Below are positions 7,994 through 16,415 of a DNA stretch of 64,000 nt, one piece after another (the first letter of the stretch is position 1; each line of letters opens with the position of its first letter). A program made the translations under genes and the position numbers. Source of the DNA: Lysinibacillus sp. FSL M8-0337. GTDB taxonomy: Bacteria; Bacillota; Bacilli; Bacillales_A; Planococcaceae. The notes under the pieces are model-generated. The model had not been told where the DNA came from. It did no database searches and worked only from the letters and a program-made list of their open reading frames with translations. The DNA lies in assembly GCF_038593855.1 (NCBI RefSeq), contig NZ_CP151996.1, positions 4,491,245 through 4,555,244 on the forward strand, given 5' to 3'.

Positions 7994-8761
7994 ATGTATA
8001 CATTATTGGTCGTCGATGACGAAGCTATTATCATTAAAGGAATTCGCTCATTTGTTCATTTCGAGGAGCTTTCTATTACAACGGTACTTGAGGCTTCAAA
8101 TGGTGAAGCCGCACTTGAAATTTTCAAAAAACATAGCCCTGACCTTATATTAGCGGACATCAATATGCCGAAAATGAACGGTCTTGATTTTGCCATTGCG
8201 GCAAAGGCACTAAAACCAGATGTAAAAATTGCTATTATTACAGGCTATGACTATTTTGATTATGCTGTAACAGCGTTAAAGGCTGGCATTGATGACTATG
8301 TTCTAAAACCAGTCTCTAAAAAAGACATTCAAGAAACATTAAAAAATCTGATTGAAAAACGGCAAGCAACACAAAGCCAGCATGAAATATCGCGGCTTGT
8401 CGAAGGAATATTAAACGACACAAAAGTACATGATGATACGGGTTATAAAGCCAAAATTCAAAAGGAGATTGACCGCAATATTGCCAATGTCGATTTCTCT
8501 TTAAGCTACTTAGCAAAACAACTGGCGCTAAGTAATTCTTATTTGAGTAGCTTGTTTAAGAGCCTGTACGGCAAAAACTTTCAAGATTATATGCTCTCTA
8601 TTCGCTTAGACCGAGCGAAAATTTTTTTACTTAGCACTGATATGAAAGTATATGAAGTAGCAGCAGCTGTCGGCTTTGACGACCCTAATTATTTCAGTGC
8701 CACATTTAAAAGGAAATTTGATGTTTCTCCGAATCAGTTTAGAGAAAAAATGAGGGAATAG
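7994..8761 (+). CDS. Response regulator with AraC-type output domain (YesN family)
   Basis: 255 residues. The receiver domain comes first: acidic pair D8-D9, phospho-acceptor D55 in LILADINMPKMNG, and the conserved K in LKPVSK. A C-terminal AraC/XylS double helix-turn-helix follows (FSLSYLAKQLALSNSYLSSLFKS and VYEVAAAVGFDDPNYFSATFKRKF). The RBS is AAAGAGGTGATG. The kinase gene starts two bases after its stop, so the two form a YesMN-type pair. Such systems usually control carbohydrate or peptide uptake genes nearby, but no transporter lies next to this one, so its target is not evident. Confidence 0.92.
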   Translation: MYTLLVVDDEAIIIKGIRSFVHFEELSITTVLEASNGEAALEIFKKHSPDLILADINMPKMNGLDFAIAAKALKPDVKIAIITGYDYFDYAVTALKAGIDDYVLKPVSKKDIQETLKNLIEKRQATQSQHEISRLVEGILNDTKVHDDTGYKAKIQKEIDRNIANVDFSLSYLAKQLALSNSYLSSLFKSLYGKNFQDYMLSIRLDRAKIFLLSTDMKVYEVAAAVGFDDPNYFSATFKRKFDVSPNQFREKMRE

Positions 8762-8763
8762 TA

Positions 8764-10494
8764 ATGAAGAAGTCCAATATGCTGAAAACTTTACGCATGC
8801 AAATAGCCCTTCACTATTTAAAAGCAAGTGGCGTTATTTTGTTATTAATGGGCGGCATTTTATATTATAGTATTTCCTCTGTTGTATTGAGTGAAGCAAC
8901 TTCTAGTACGAAAACAGCAGTAGAAAAGAGCGGTATGTATATTGACCTTTATATTGAGCGCCTAAAAGCGGTGTCTGCTTTACTTGCTGAAAACCCTCAG
9001 CTTGTATCCTATTTTTCAAGTACAGAGCGCGATCCCGCTATGAAGCAAAATTTACTGTCGCTGATTCGGACAACGATGACAACCGATCCATTTATTCAAT
9101 CGGTCGTTATTGTGAGTAAAGATGGGCAAGTACTTTCCAATGAAAAAGGGTTAATTATGAGTATGTCGAGCAATATGATGAAGGAACAATGGTATATGGC
9201 GGCTGTTAATAACGGTAGCAAGCCCGTTTTAACCTCTGCACGGATGCAGCATTTTTCAATGGATAAAGACAACTGGGTTATCTCGATTAGTCGCGAAATA
9301 AAAAATAATGAAGGGCAAAATATTGGCGTATTGCTTATCGATATCCAGTATAAAGTAATTGAAGACTTTTTAGCTAATTTAGATTTAGGGAAGAATGGCT
9401 TTTCTTTCATTATCAATGACCAAGGCGAAGTTGTTTATCACAGGGATACAGCGTATTTTGCAGACTCCATGAAACAACAACAATTACAGCAAATAATCGC
9501 CAATCAAGCAGGCTATGATAAAGAAAAAAATACGTTAACGCACACCTATAAGTTAATGAATGCAGACTGGACGTTTGTTGGTGTCTCTTCGCAAGATGGA
9601 TTGTTAATGATTAAAAGGCAATTGCTCGAAATCTTTCTGTTAGTAGGAACTGTTCTCTTTATTATTGCTGCTGTTAGTGTTGCATTATTCGCTGGGCGCA
9701 TTACGAAACCATTCCAACGTTTAGAAAAAGCTATGCAAACTATCGAATATGGCTTAAAAGAGGTGCCTATTGATGCCAAAGGATGCTATGAGGCACAAAG
9801 TTTAGCAAAACATTTCAATAGTATGATTGTCCAAATTGAAAAATTAATGCAAGAAATTACTGAAAAAGAGAAGCACTTAAGAGCGACAGAAATTAGTGCG
9901 CTCCACAGTCAAATTAATCCGCATTTCTTATACAATACATTAGATACAATTGTGTGGATGGCTGAGTTTAATGATAGTGAGAAAGTGATAGAAATTACAA
10001 AAGCACTCGCCCAGTTTTTCCGTCTTTCACTAAGTGGTGGAAATGAACTGACAACCGTAGAAAATGAATTAGATCATGTTCGTCAATATTTATTTATTCA
10101 AAAAGAACGTTACGGGGAGAACTTAAATTACACGATTGTCTGTGAACCAGCCATACGCAATGTACAACTGCCTAAAATCCTTTTACAGCCCATCGTAGAA
10201 AATGCTTTATATCATGGAATTCGAAGTCTTTCTCATATTGGTCATATTTATATTAGTGCAAAACTTACTGGTAGTGATGTAGAGCTTAGCGTCCAAGACA
10301 ACGGACAAGGCTTCGACGTCAATAAATTAAGCAAGAACCCAAGTGAAAAGCGCACAAAACTTGGTGGCGTTGGCATTAAAAATGTTGATCAGCGCATTAA
10401 ACTCTATTATGGACCTGATTATGGCATTACCATTGATTCGAGTATCGGCATCGGAACAACAATTTCTATTAAAATTCCATCAACACTAAAATAA
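8764..10494 (+). CDS. Sensor histidine kinase (YesM/LytS-type)
   Basis: 576 residues. TM1 lies at about 17-38, followed by an extracytoplasmic dCache-like sensor of some 240 residues. TM2 (around 285-308, LLVGTVLFIIAAVSVALFAG) leads to a HAMP segment. The His_kinase box is ALHSQINPHFLYNTLDTI. The HATPase has the N box (LLQPIVENALYHG) and G boxes (VQDNGQGFD, GGVGIKNVDQRI). It is transcribed with the AraC-type regulator, starting two bases after it. A terminator follows. The ligand is unknown. Confidence 0.92.
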   Translation: MKKSNMLKTLRMQIALHYLKASGVILLLMGGILYYSISSVVLSEATSSTKTAVEKSGMYIDLYIERLKAVSALLAENPQLVSYFSSTERDPAMKQNLLSLIRTTMTTDPFIQSVVIVSKDGQVLSNEKGLIMSMSSNMMKEQWYMAAVNNGSKPVLTSARMQHFSMDKDNWVISISREIKNNEGQNIGVLLIDIQYKVIEDFLANLDLGKNGFSFIINDQGEVVYHRDTAYFADSMKQQQLQQIIANQAGYDKEKNTLTHTYKLMNADWTFVGVSSQDGLLMIKRQLLEIFLLVGTVLFIIAAVSVALFAGRITKPFQRLEKAMQTIEYGLKEVPIDAKGCYEAQSLAKHFNSMIVQIEKLMQEITEKEKHLRATEISALHSQINPHFLYNTLDTIVWMAEFNDSEKVIEITKALAQFFRLSLSGGNELTTVENELDHVRQYLFIQKERYGENLNYTIVCEPAIRNVQLPKILLQPIVENALYHGIRSLSHIGHIYISAKLTGSDVELSVQDNGQGFDVNKLSKNPSEKRTKLGGVGIKNVDQRIKLYYGPDYGITIDSSIGIGTTISIKIPSTLK

Positions 10495-10511
10495 TAAGCT
10501 CATTCTTTTAA

Positions 10512-10543
10512 AAAGGACTAAGGTATAGACGCCTTAGTCCTTT
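10512..10543 (+). terminator. Terminator of the two-component operon
   Basis: AAAGGACTAAGG and CCTTAGTCCTTT form a perfect 12-bp stem over an 8-base loop. Confidence 0.9.
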
Positions 10544-10576
10544 AACTCAATGTATTGAATAGTTGTCAAATACAAA

Positions 10577-10795
10577 CTAGTGCCATGCAGTCCGTTCGCT
10601 TACGGGTTGTCGTGCGGCATTTTCCCCTTGTGCTTCAGGAAAGTTATTTGCTTGTGCTATAGCCCCATCAAAATCAAACTCAGAGCCAAACTCTCCTTGA
10701 TAGAGCTTCTTACCATTTTGATTGACTTCTTGTTTTTTCGCACTGAACTTGTCCTTGGCTTTTGCATTGTTACGATTTGTGTTTATATTTGACAT
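10577..10795 (-). CDS. Probable small acid-soluble spore protein (gamma-like)
   Basis: 72 residues from MSNINTNRNN. The start at 10795 is chosen because TGGAGG lies seven bases before it; a longer frame to 10900 lacks an RBS. The protein is very hydrophilic, rich in N, Q, K and A, and has no hydrophobic core. GEFGSEF in mid-protein resembles the (Y/F)G(T/S)EF elements of SspE-type gamma SASPs that the germination protease recognises. In gamma SASPs this element is usually repeated; here it occurs once, so the family call is tentative. An unrelated small spore protein is the alternative. Confidence 0.45.
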   Translation of the reverse strand: MSNINTNRNNAKAKDKFSAKKQEVNQNGKKLYQGEFGSEFDFDGAIAQANNFPEAQGENAARQPVSERTAWH

Positions 10796-10907
10796 AGCCA
10801 TCCTCCATTGATTTTTATTGAAAAGGAATCGAACTGCGCGATTACTTTTCATCTTAAAGTTTGGCCAGGCTGATGGACTTTTATTTATACATGAATTCAT
10901 TTATGCA

Positions 10908-10936
10908 AAAAAAGCACAGTCTGTACTTTTGCTTTT
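10908..10936 (-). terminator. Weak hairpin with T-run on the minus strand
   Basis: On the minus strand AGCA..AGT/ACT..TGCT is followed by seven T. It lies 25 bases after the stop of the tiny TTG-start gene, so it may be that gene's terminator. Confidence 0.4.
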
Positions 10937-10960
10937 CTAGACGTTTAATAAAACTTGTAT

Positions 10961-11110
10961 TTAAAACAAGTTAGCTAAAAAGTCTTGAACAGTTTTAGGT
11001 AACATTTGAAAGAATAGTCCTTCATATTTAATATCGAGCAGACCCGCAATAATAATAAGAATAACGATGAATGCTAAAAAGGGTTTCTTATTTTTAGAAA
11101 TCCAATTCAA
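10961..11110 (-). CDS. Tiny single-pass membrane protein with TTG start
   Basis: 49 residues. AAGGAGGG lies nine bases upstream of a TTG at 11108-11110, and no ATG is available in frame upstream. The product starts with a basic segment (MNWISKNKKPF). One strong transmembrane helix follows (LAFIVILIIIAGLLDI), then an amphipathic tail (YEGLFFQMLPKTVQDFLANLF). The strong RBS, the charge pattern and the position argue for a real gene. No family is recognised. Confidence 0.6.
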   Translation of the reverse strand: MNWISKNKKPFLAFIVILIIIAGLLDIKYEGLFFQMLPKTVQDFLANLF

Positions 11111-11342
11111 AAGGCTTCCCTCCTTAGAAAAATTACGTTTTAGTTCTAGATAAGTATATAGTGATTTAAGTAAAAAATATATTATTCCTTTGTATAAAAA
11201 AATAAAGCGACATATTTTGAGTCACCCCTAATAGGCTTGTTACATAGATTACAATGACACTGTATGAAGGGATGTTGAATTTCCTACAGGAAGTGAAGTT
11301 GCCTTCCATAATCGCTTATACTTTTTTAAGAAAGGAATGGCT

Positions 11343-11834
11343 ATGGTCAATTTTAAATTTTTTCAAGGTATCGTTACACAGATAAATGATTTTGCTGTCG
11401 GACAGAATGGGGAAAATGAGGGTTGTTATACTTTAATGACTGTAGAAGACGGTGCTGGTGGCATCGTTAATTTTGTTATTTCACCTTCTACTTACTTTGT
11501 AAATCAAGAAATTGTGAGCCGTGGGGATCGCATTGTTGGGTATTATGATGGGAATGCACCTGCCCCAATGATTTATCCTCCCCAATATCAAGCACTAATC
11601 GTTGCAAAAGAAAACAGCTATCAAAATATAAAAGTCGACTTTTTTAATTCGCAATTGTTGAGTAGTGATGGGCAATTACAATTAAATATTGCTCCCTACA
11701 CGCCAATTTTACTTAAAAATGGGCAACCGTTTTCAAAAAGCCCTGCAAATCGCACCCTTATTGTTGTCTATGGACCTACGACAAGAAGCATTCCCGCCCA
11801 AACGACACCGCATGAAATAATTGTTTGGTGTTAA
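11343..11834 (+). CDS. Conserved hypothetical protein
   Basis: 163 residues from MVNFKFFQG. The ATG at 11343 sits seven bases after AAAGGA; an ATG six bases earlier is too close to it. It has no signal or membrane segment. The N-terminal half (VTQINDFAVGQNGENEGCYTLMTVEDGAGGIVNFVISPSTYFV in outline) looks like an OB-type beta barrel, and a second beta-rich half carries SQLLSSDGQLQLN. I recall similar proteins of unknown function in Lysinibacillus and Paenibacillus. No operon partners: the tiny membrane gene points away, and helD is convergent. Confidence 0.6.
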   Translation: MVNFKFFQGIVTQINDFAVGQNGENEGCYTLMTVEDGAGGIVNFVISPSTYFVNQEIVSRGDRIVGYYDGNAPAPMIYPPQYQALIVAKENSYQNIKVDFFNSQLLSSDGQLQLNIAPYTPILLKNGQPFSKSPANRTLIVVYGPTTRSIPAQTTPHEIIVWC

Positions 11835-11884
11835 GCTTTTACACAGCAAATTGAATAATGATGAAATTACCTATTCGATAAAAA

Positions 11885-11985
11885 CCCACGCTCTTTCCAC
11901 AGGCACAACGTAAGCCGCAACTTACAATTGTTGCGGCTTACATCCTGTGCGTCTTGGAAGGCAAATTGTTTGAGTGACTGGCACC
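11885..11985. repeat. Palindromic dispersed repeat, copy 2 (inverted)
   Basis: TAAGCCGCAAC (11911-11921) pairs with GTTGCGGCTTA (11930-11940), extended outward by CACAGG/CCTGTG. The right edge, AGTGACTGGCACC, is the reverse complement of the left edge of copy 1 and abuts the helD stop codon. It may terminate both convergent genes. Confidence 0.75.
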
Positions 11986-14319
11986 TCAATTTTCCTGTAT
12001 AGCATTGCGTAAAAGTGGGCTCGGTTCTCCTACGCTATATAGTTGCAAATAATGCATGGCTCTCGTGCAGGCAGTGTAGAAAACTCTACATAAACTGTCA
12101 TCACCATATATGTGCTCAGATGCATCATAGATGATAACCGCTTCAAATTCTATTCCTTTGGATAAATAGGATGGAATAATGACGACACCTTGTTCGTACT
12201 CCGGTGAGCCATTTTTTATAAGCTTCACATCCTCAATATTGGTTAAAGCTTCATATGCATGTTTGCTTTCCTCAGCAGTTTTGCAGATAATGGCGATACT
12301 ATTATAGCCGTCTTTTCGCAAAGCTTCGACTTTCGTTGTAATAGCATGATGTAAAGCTGCACGATCCGATAATTGTGTTAGCACAGGTAATGCGCCATCT
12401 CGTTCAAACGGCATAATGCGTTCGCCATTCGGCACTAGTTTACGTGTAAACTCGATAATCGGTTTTGTCGAGCGATAACTACGCGTCATCGTAATGACTT
12501 CTGTTTCATCAGGTCCATATAGGCTACTTAGAATATTAAAATCAATCATTTCGCTAGCATGTGCGAAGATTGCCTGATTAAAATCCCCTAGCACCGTCAT
12601 CCTTGCAAAAGGAAATAAGCGTTTTAAAAACTCGAATTGAAATGGTGAATAGTCCTGCGCCTCATCCACAAGAATATGCTTGATTGCGCTATTCGTTTGA
12701 AAACCTTGAATCAATTCTTTCATCAATAAAAACGGAGTAGCATCTTCGTAATATAATTTATCTTCATCTAGCATCTCTCGCGTTACTTGGCAAATAGCCT
12801 CCCACTCTACTGGTGTTTCACCATCTACCCACTGTTTTATTTGCTCAGGTTCTATAAACAACCGCTTGTAGATTTCCTTAATGTCGATAAATTGTAACGC
12901 ACGAATCCGTTTTCGCAATGTCTTCAATTTCTTAGATACAATCAATCGCGCGAGTTTATGAGGCTCCATCTCATAATCGGCTATCGTCTCTCTTACAAAG
13001 CCTTGCTTTTTAGCTAAATAGACGCGTGCCTTATGGTATTCTTCATTACTGAGCAACTCAATTTCTTCTTGCACCCATTCCTTTTTCCATTCAACTTTTT
13101 CGGTTTCTTTTACTTTCTTTAAAATCCATTCTGTTAATTTTTCCAGTCGATTATGGAAGTTAAGTGACGTGTCGTTACGATAAAATTGTTCCCCAATTTG
13201 TTGTGCAGTAAGTATCGGTTGTCCTCTGAAGTAAATGTCCTTGAATATCATGCCATTAAACTCTAACGACTTTCTGTACGCTTTAATAACTTCAAAAAAG
13301 CGCGTAGATGCTTTGAAGCGAATGTTCGCCACTCTTACACTATGCGTAGGCGTATGGGCTTCAGTTAAAACATATTCCAATTGTTCATACGGATTTTCAA
13401 CATCGAACTCTTTACTTAGTCGGTGATGTAGGTACTCCTGAAACGTTACTTGCTGCATATTTTCTTCGCCCAGTTCAGGCAATACATTAGAGACATAGCT
13501 GTTAAACATAGCATTAGGTGAAAATAAGATAATTTGATCTGCATTCAGTCTGTCGCGGTATTTATAAAGCAGATAAGCAATTCGTTGTAAAGCTGCTGAA
13601 GTTTTCCCACTGCCAGCTGCTCCATGTACAATAAGCAACCTGCCTTGATCATGGCGGATAATTCGGTTTTGCTCCTGTTGAATCGTGGCGACTATACTTT
13701 GCATATGTTTGTTTGTACCTTGCCCTAGCACTTGCTGTAAAATTTCATCTCCAATTGTCAAACTTGTATCAAACATGGATTGAAGTACCCCTTCACGAAT
13801 TAGGTATTGCCACTTTTTCTCTAATTCCCCGTAAATAATGCCTTCCGGTGTCGTGTACTGGGCAGGGCCTGGCATGTAATCGTAGTAAACACTCGAAATA
13901 GGTGATCTCCAATCGTAAATAAGGAAATCCTCCCCGCTTTTATCCATAAGCGATGAAATACCAATATAGACTTGTTCTTTCACTGACATACCTTCTCCTA
14001 AAAAATCAATTCGACCGAAGTAAGGCACTTTCTGCATCCGACGCAGTGTAGACAATCTTTTAGAAGCATGTTTGTGTGTGCTTTGACTGACAGACAGTGC
14101 TTGCGTTTCTTGTCTTAAGCCGATAATCGTCTCAAGGTAATCATCGAAGGTATCCATATTGACCTTAATTTCGTCCCAAAAATGTTTGCGAATATTTACT
14201 ACTTCATTCTTACGCTGTAAAGTTTCTTTCTCCAACTTACTCAATTGCTCTGAAATAGTCTCCATAACAATGTCCAAACGTTGTTGCTCTTGCTGAAACT
14301 CCGACTTCATCGCATTCAC
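11986..14319 (-). CDS. helD: HelD-type RNA polymerase-recycling motor (UvrD/Rep-like ATPase)
   Basis: 777 residues, close to the 774 of B. subtilis HelD (YvgS). An N-terminal coiled coil (about 1-60) is followed by a 1A ATPase domain with Walker A G233-AAGSGKT240. Superfamily 1 motifs follow, including VDEAQDYSPFQ (motif II), LGDFNQAIF (motif III), MTRSYRSTKPI (motif IV), SKGIEFEAVIIYD and VFYTACTRAMHYLQL (motif VI). HelD strips stalled RNA polymerase from DNA and recycles it. The start ATG at 14319 has AAGGAGTG upstream. It stands alone. Its stop touches a palindromic repeat. Confidence 0.93.
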   Translation of the reverse strand: MNAMKSEFQQEQQRLDIVMETISEQLSKLEKETLQRKNEVVNIRKHFWDEIKVNMDTFDDYLETIIGLRQETQALSVSQSTHKHASKRLSTLRRMQKVPYFGRIDFLGEGMSVKEQVYIGISSLMDKSGEDFLIYDWRSPISSVYYDYMPGPAQYTTPEGIIYGELEKKWQYLIREGVLQSMFDTSLTIGDEILQQVLGQGTNKHMQSIVATIQQEQNRIIRHDQGRLLIVHGAAGSGKTSAALQRIAYLLYKYRDRLNADQIILFSPNAMFNSYVSNVLPELGEENMQQVTFQEYLHHRLSKEFDVENPYEQLEYVLTEAHTPTHSVRVANIRFKASTRFFEVIKAYRKSLEFNGMIFKDIYFRGQPILTAQQIGEQFYRNDTSLNFHNRLEKLTEWILKKVKETEKVEWKKEWVQEEIELLSNEEYHKARVYLAKKQGFVRETIADYEMEPHKLARLIVSKKLKTLRKRIRALQFIDIKEIYKRLFIEPEQIKQWVDGETPVEWEAICQVTREMLDEDKLYYEDATPFLLMKELIQGFQTNSAIKHILVDEAQDYSPFQFEFLKRLFPFARMTVLGDFNQAIFAHASEMIDFNILSSLYGPDETEVITMTRSYRSTKPIIEFTRKLVPNGERIMPFERDGALPVLTQLSDRAALHHAITTKVEALRKDGYNSIAIICKTAEESKHAYEALTNIEDVKLIKNGSPEYEQGVVIIPSYLSKGIEFEAVIIYDASEHIYGDDSLCRVFYTACTRAMHYLQLYSVGEPSPLLRNAIQEN

Positions 14320-14343
14320 TCCTTAAAAATTAAAGTATATGGG

Positions 14344-14475
14344 TTGACTTATGAAAAACAATGCTCTATAATTAAAATAGAGATATTATACACTTTTAAA
14401 TATAAAGTGCCTATCTATATAAATTTAACACATGCTCACATTTTTATCAATGGATTGAGCATCTTTTCTATTTTT
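14344..14475 (+). ncRNA. Candidate small RNA with sigma-A promoter
   Basis: TTGACT (14344-14349) and TATAAT (14367-14372) are exactly 17 bases apart, pointing right. No start codon with an RBS follows. The predicted transcript from about 14379 holds CACTTT/AAAGTG and ATGCTCA/TGAGCAT hairpins; the second (14432-14462) runs into CTTTTCTATTTTT. Two further terminator hairpins follow. This fits a small RNA of about 95-145 nt divergent from helD. A leader for tetR is less likely because three hairpins stand in between. Confidence 0.4.
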
Positions 14476-14491
14476 ATAAATTAACATCGCA

Positions 14492-14526
14492 AACACTTCT
14501 AAGATGCCACTTAGAGGTGTTTTTTA
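14492..14526 (+). terminator. Terminator-like hairpin
   Basis: AACACTTCTAAG pairs with CTTAGAGGTGTT (one G-T pair) over a six-base loop, then six T. It is the second of three hairpins in the 14320-14771 gap. Confidence 0.75.
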
Positions 14527-14537
14527 TTTAGAAAAAA

Positions 14538-14569
14538 GCACCGCTCTAAAAATTTAGAGCGGTGCTTTT
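14538..14569. terminator. Strong symmetric terminator
   Basis: GCACCGCTCTAAA (14538-14550) pairs perfectly with 14553-14565, with A/T runs on both sides, so it can work in either direction. From here to tetR (14570-14771) I see no gene. Confidence 0.85.
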
Positions 14570-14771
14570 CTATTTTAGCAACCCATGCATTCATTGCTTA
14601 CTTTTTATTTTTGTGTACAAACCACACTACTACAAGCATAAAGAAATACGTAGAATTAGCTGCTCTTGCTTAGCCTTCGTACTAGTTACTGGTTTCCTGC
14701 AATGCGAGCACAAGTTGATAGCAAGTAAACATGCTACAATTAATGTAAGAAGAACAGTTGGAGTGACGAAA

Positions 14772-15404
14772 ATGAGTAAACGAGAACAACAAAAACAACA
14801 ACGTCGCCAAAATATTATCCAAATTGCCAAGGATTTATTTTTAGAGCAAGGCGTTCAAAACATACAGATGCAAGACGTGGCAGATGCCGCTGGGGTTGGG
14901 ATTGCAACAATATTCCGTTATTTCCCTAAAAAAGAGTATTTAGTTATTGCAGCTTCCAATACTATTACGAATGAAATGGCAACAGATATAGGGAGGATTG
15001 TCGAGCAGACGATTCCAGCTTTTGAAAAAATCGAGCAAATTTTAGATTATTATATAAGTGGCACAAAGGACCCACAGCTACGTTTAGCAAAGTTTTTTGA
15101 GTCCTTTGATTTATATGAAAAAATAGCTGCTGAATCAACGGAGCAATATGCGGAATACTTATTTGCTCGAAGCAAATTAGCTAGCATTTTATTAGCATTA
15201 GCTGAGCAAGGCAAGCAAGATGGCTCATTAAGAACCGACATTGATTTAGATGTTTTTATTATAACGATGGTACAAAATTTTAGTTTATTTACATTTAAAT
15301 CAAGCCTGACAACCCATGATACGAACCTCTCTTCATTCCTTTCAGCGGACAAGCAACTCGCGATGATAAAGGATGTATTTTTAACCTATATTCGACCACA
15401 ATAA
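14772..15404 (+). CDS. TetR/AcrR family transcriptional regulator
   Basis: 210 residues from MSKREQQKQQRRQ. The ATG at 14772 is preceded by GTTGGAGTGACG. The open frame extends upstream to 14562, but the TetR domain starts here. The N-terminal HTH (IIQIAKDLFLEQGVQNIQMQDVADAAGVGIATIFRYFPKKEYLV in outline) is typical, and the C-terminal ligand domain is helical. The SDR gene 108 bases downstream carries a perfect 18-bp palindrome in its promoter region, so it is the probable target. The inducer is unknown. Confidence 0.9.
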   Translation: MSKREQQKQQRRQNIIQIAKDLFLEQGVQNIQMQDVADAAGVGIATIFRYFPKKEYLVIAASNTITNEMATDIGRIVEQTIPAFEKIEQILDYYISGTKDPQLRLAKFFESFDLYEKIAAESTEQYAEYLFARSKLASILLALAEQGKQDGSLRTDIDLDVFIITMVQNFSLFTFKSSLTTHDTNLSSFLSADKQLAMIKDVFLTYIRPQ

Positions 15405-15421
15405 TAGGGTAGTCGTTTGAA

Positions 15422-15480
15422 TTGACATTCGAACTAGAAAGTTGTTAACTAGGAAGTATAAAGTGATAGTTAACTATCAC
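15422..15480 (+). promoter_or_regulatory. Promoter and perfect 18-bp palindromic operator of the SDR gene
   Basis: TTGACA (15422-15427) and TTAACT (15445-15450) are 17 bases apart. GTGATAGTTAACTATCAC (15463-15480), a perfect palindrome, lies just downstream of the expected transcription start, as for TetR-type repression. Confidence 0.7.
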
Positions 15481-15512
15481 ATTTTAAAAATGACGTTTAG
15501 GGGGCTTTTTAT

Positions 15513-16247
15513 ATGAGTCGTTTATCAGGTAAAGTAGCAATTATTACAGGCGCTGCACAAGGTATGGGTGCTGCACATGCTAAATTATTCGTAGAGCAAG
15601 GTGCAAAAGTTATTTTAACAGATTTAAATGAAGAAAAAGGCCATGCATTCGCTACTGAATTAGGTGAAAATGCAATTTTCGTTAAACAAAATGTTACTTC
15701 TGAAGAAGATTGGGCTACAGTCATTGCAACTGCAGAAGAAAAATTCGGTCCAGTAAACGTATTAGTTAACAACGCCGGTATTACGATGGCGAAAAATATG
15801 CTTGATATGACATTAGAAGAATACCGACGCATTGTGGATATTAACCAAGTATCAGTATTTTTAGGTATGAAAGCGGTAGCAGCTTCAATGATGAAAGCTG
15901 GTAGCGGTTCAATCGTCAATATTTCTTCAATGAACGGTTTAGTTGCTGGTGCTGTAGGATATACAGATACAAAATTCGCAGTACGTGGTATGACAAAAGC
16001 AGCTGCAATCAATCTAGCACCAATGGGTATTCGCGTAAATTCAGTGCACCCAGGCGTCATCGCAACGCCAATGGTTGTACAAGAAGATACAAAAGCTGCA
16101 GTAGAAGAATTCTCTAAACATATTCCATTAAAACGTGTAGCACAACCAGAAGAAGTATCGAATATGGTGCTATTTTTAGCTTCTGATGAATCTAGCTATT
16201 CAACAGGTTCAGAATTCATTATCGACGGCGGATTAACTGCGCAATAA
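15513..16247 (+). CDS. Short-chain dehydrogenase/reductase (SDR)
   Basis: 244 residues, the classical SDR length. The cofactor motif T12-GAAQGMG19, NNAG (86-89), the catalytic Ser at 138-139, and Y150-TDT-K154 are all present, as is the NxxxxHPG region (RVNSVHPGVIATP). The acidic residue after strand 2 (ILTDLNEEKG) points to NAD(H) rather than NADP(H). The 3-oxoacyl-ACP-reductase or 3-alpha/20-beta-hydroxysteroid-dehydrogenase type is the best general label. Expression is probably controlled by the upstream TetR protein. Confidence 0.92.
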   Translation: MSRLSGKVAIITGAAQGMGAAHAKLFVEQGAKVILTDLNEEKGHAFATELGENAIFVKQNVTSEEDWATVIATAEEKFGPVNVLVNNAGITMAKNMLDMTLEEYRRIVDINQVSVFLGMKAVAASMMKAGSGSIVNISSMNGLVAGAVGYTDTKFAVRGMTKAAAINLAPMGIRVNSVHPGVIATPMVVQEDTKAAVEEFSKHIPLKRVAQPEEVSNMVLFLASDESSYSTGSEFIIDGGLTAQ

Positions 16248-16264
16248 TAAGTAATCCACAACTG

Positions 16265-16303
16265 AAAAAGTGTTAGATTGACAGCGTCAATCTAACACTT
16301 TTT
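16265..16303 (+). terminator. Strong terminator with shared GTGTTAGATTGA motif
   Basis: AAAAAGTGTTAGATTGAC pairs perfectly with the reverse complement over a three-base loop, then T. Nearly the same stem recurs at 35956-35995. Confidence 0.92.
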
Positions 16304-16415
16304 TATTTCTTCATTATTGAGGATAAGCTGTAGTTAAGGGATAAATTATTATTAACATCTTTTACTATTCAAAGCATTCTAGTTTTTTATATATTTTTGT
16401 ATCCCGAAACACATT

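Noticed and set aside
14281..14484. Plus-strand ORF of 67 codons overlapping the helD start
   Set aside because: No RBS, low-complexity AT-rich product, and it crosses the helD promoter region and candidate sRNA.
14598..14670. Minus-strand peptide ending in MLVVVWFVHKNKK ahead of a terminator
   Set aside because: The frame is 24 codons long with one ATG 13 codons before the stop and no RBS. It may be a gene relic, but cannot be supported as a gene.
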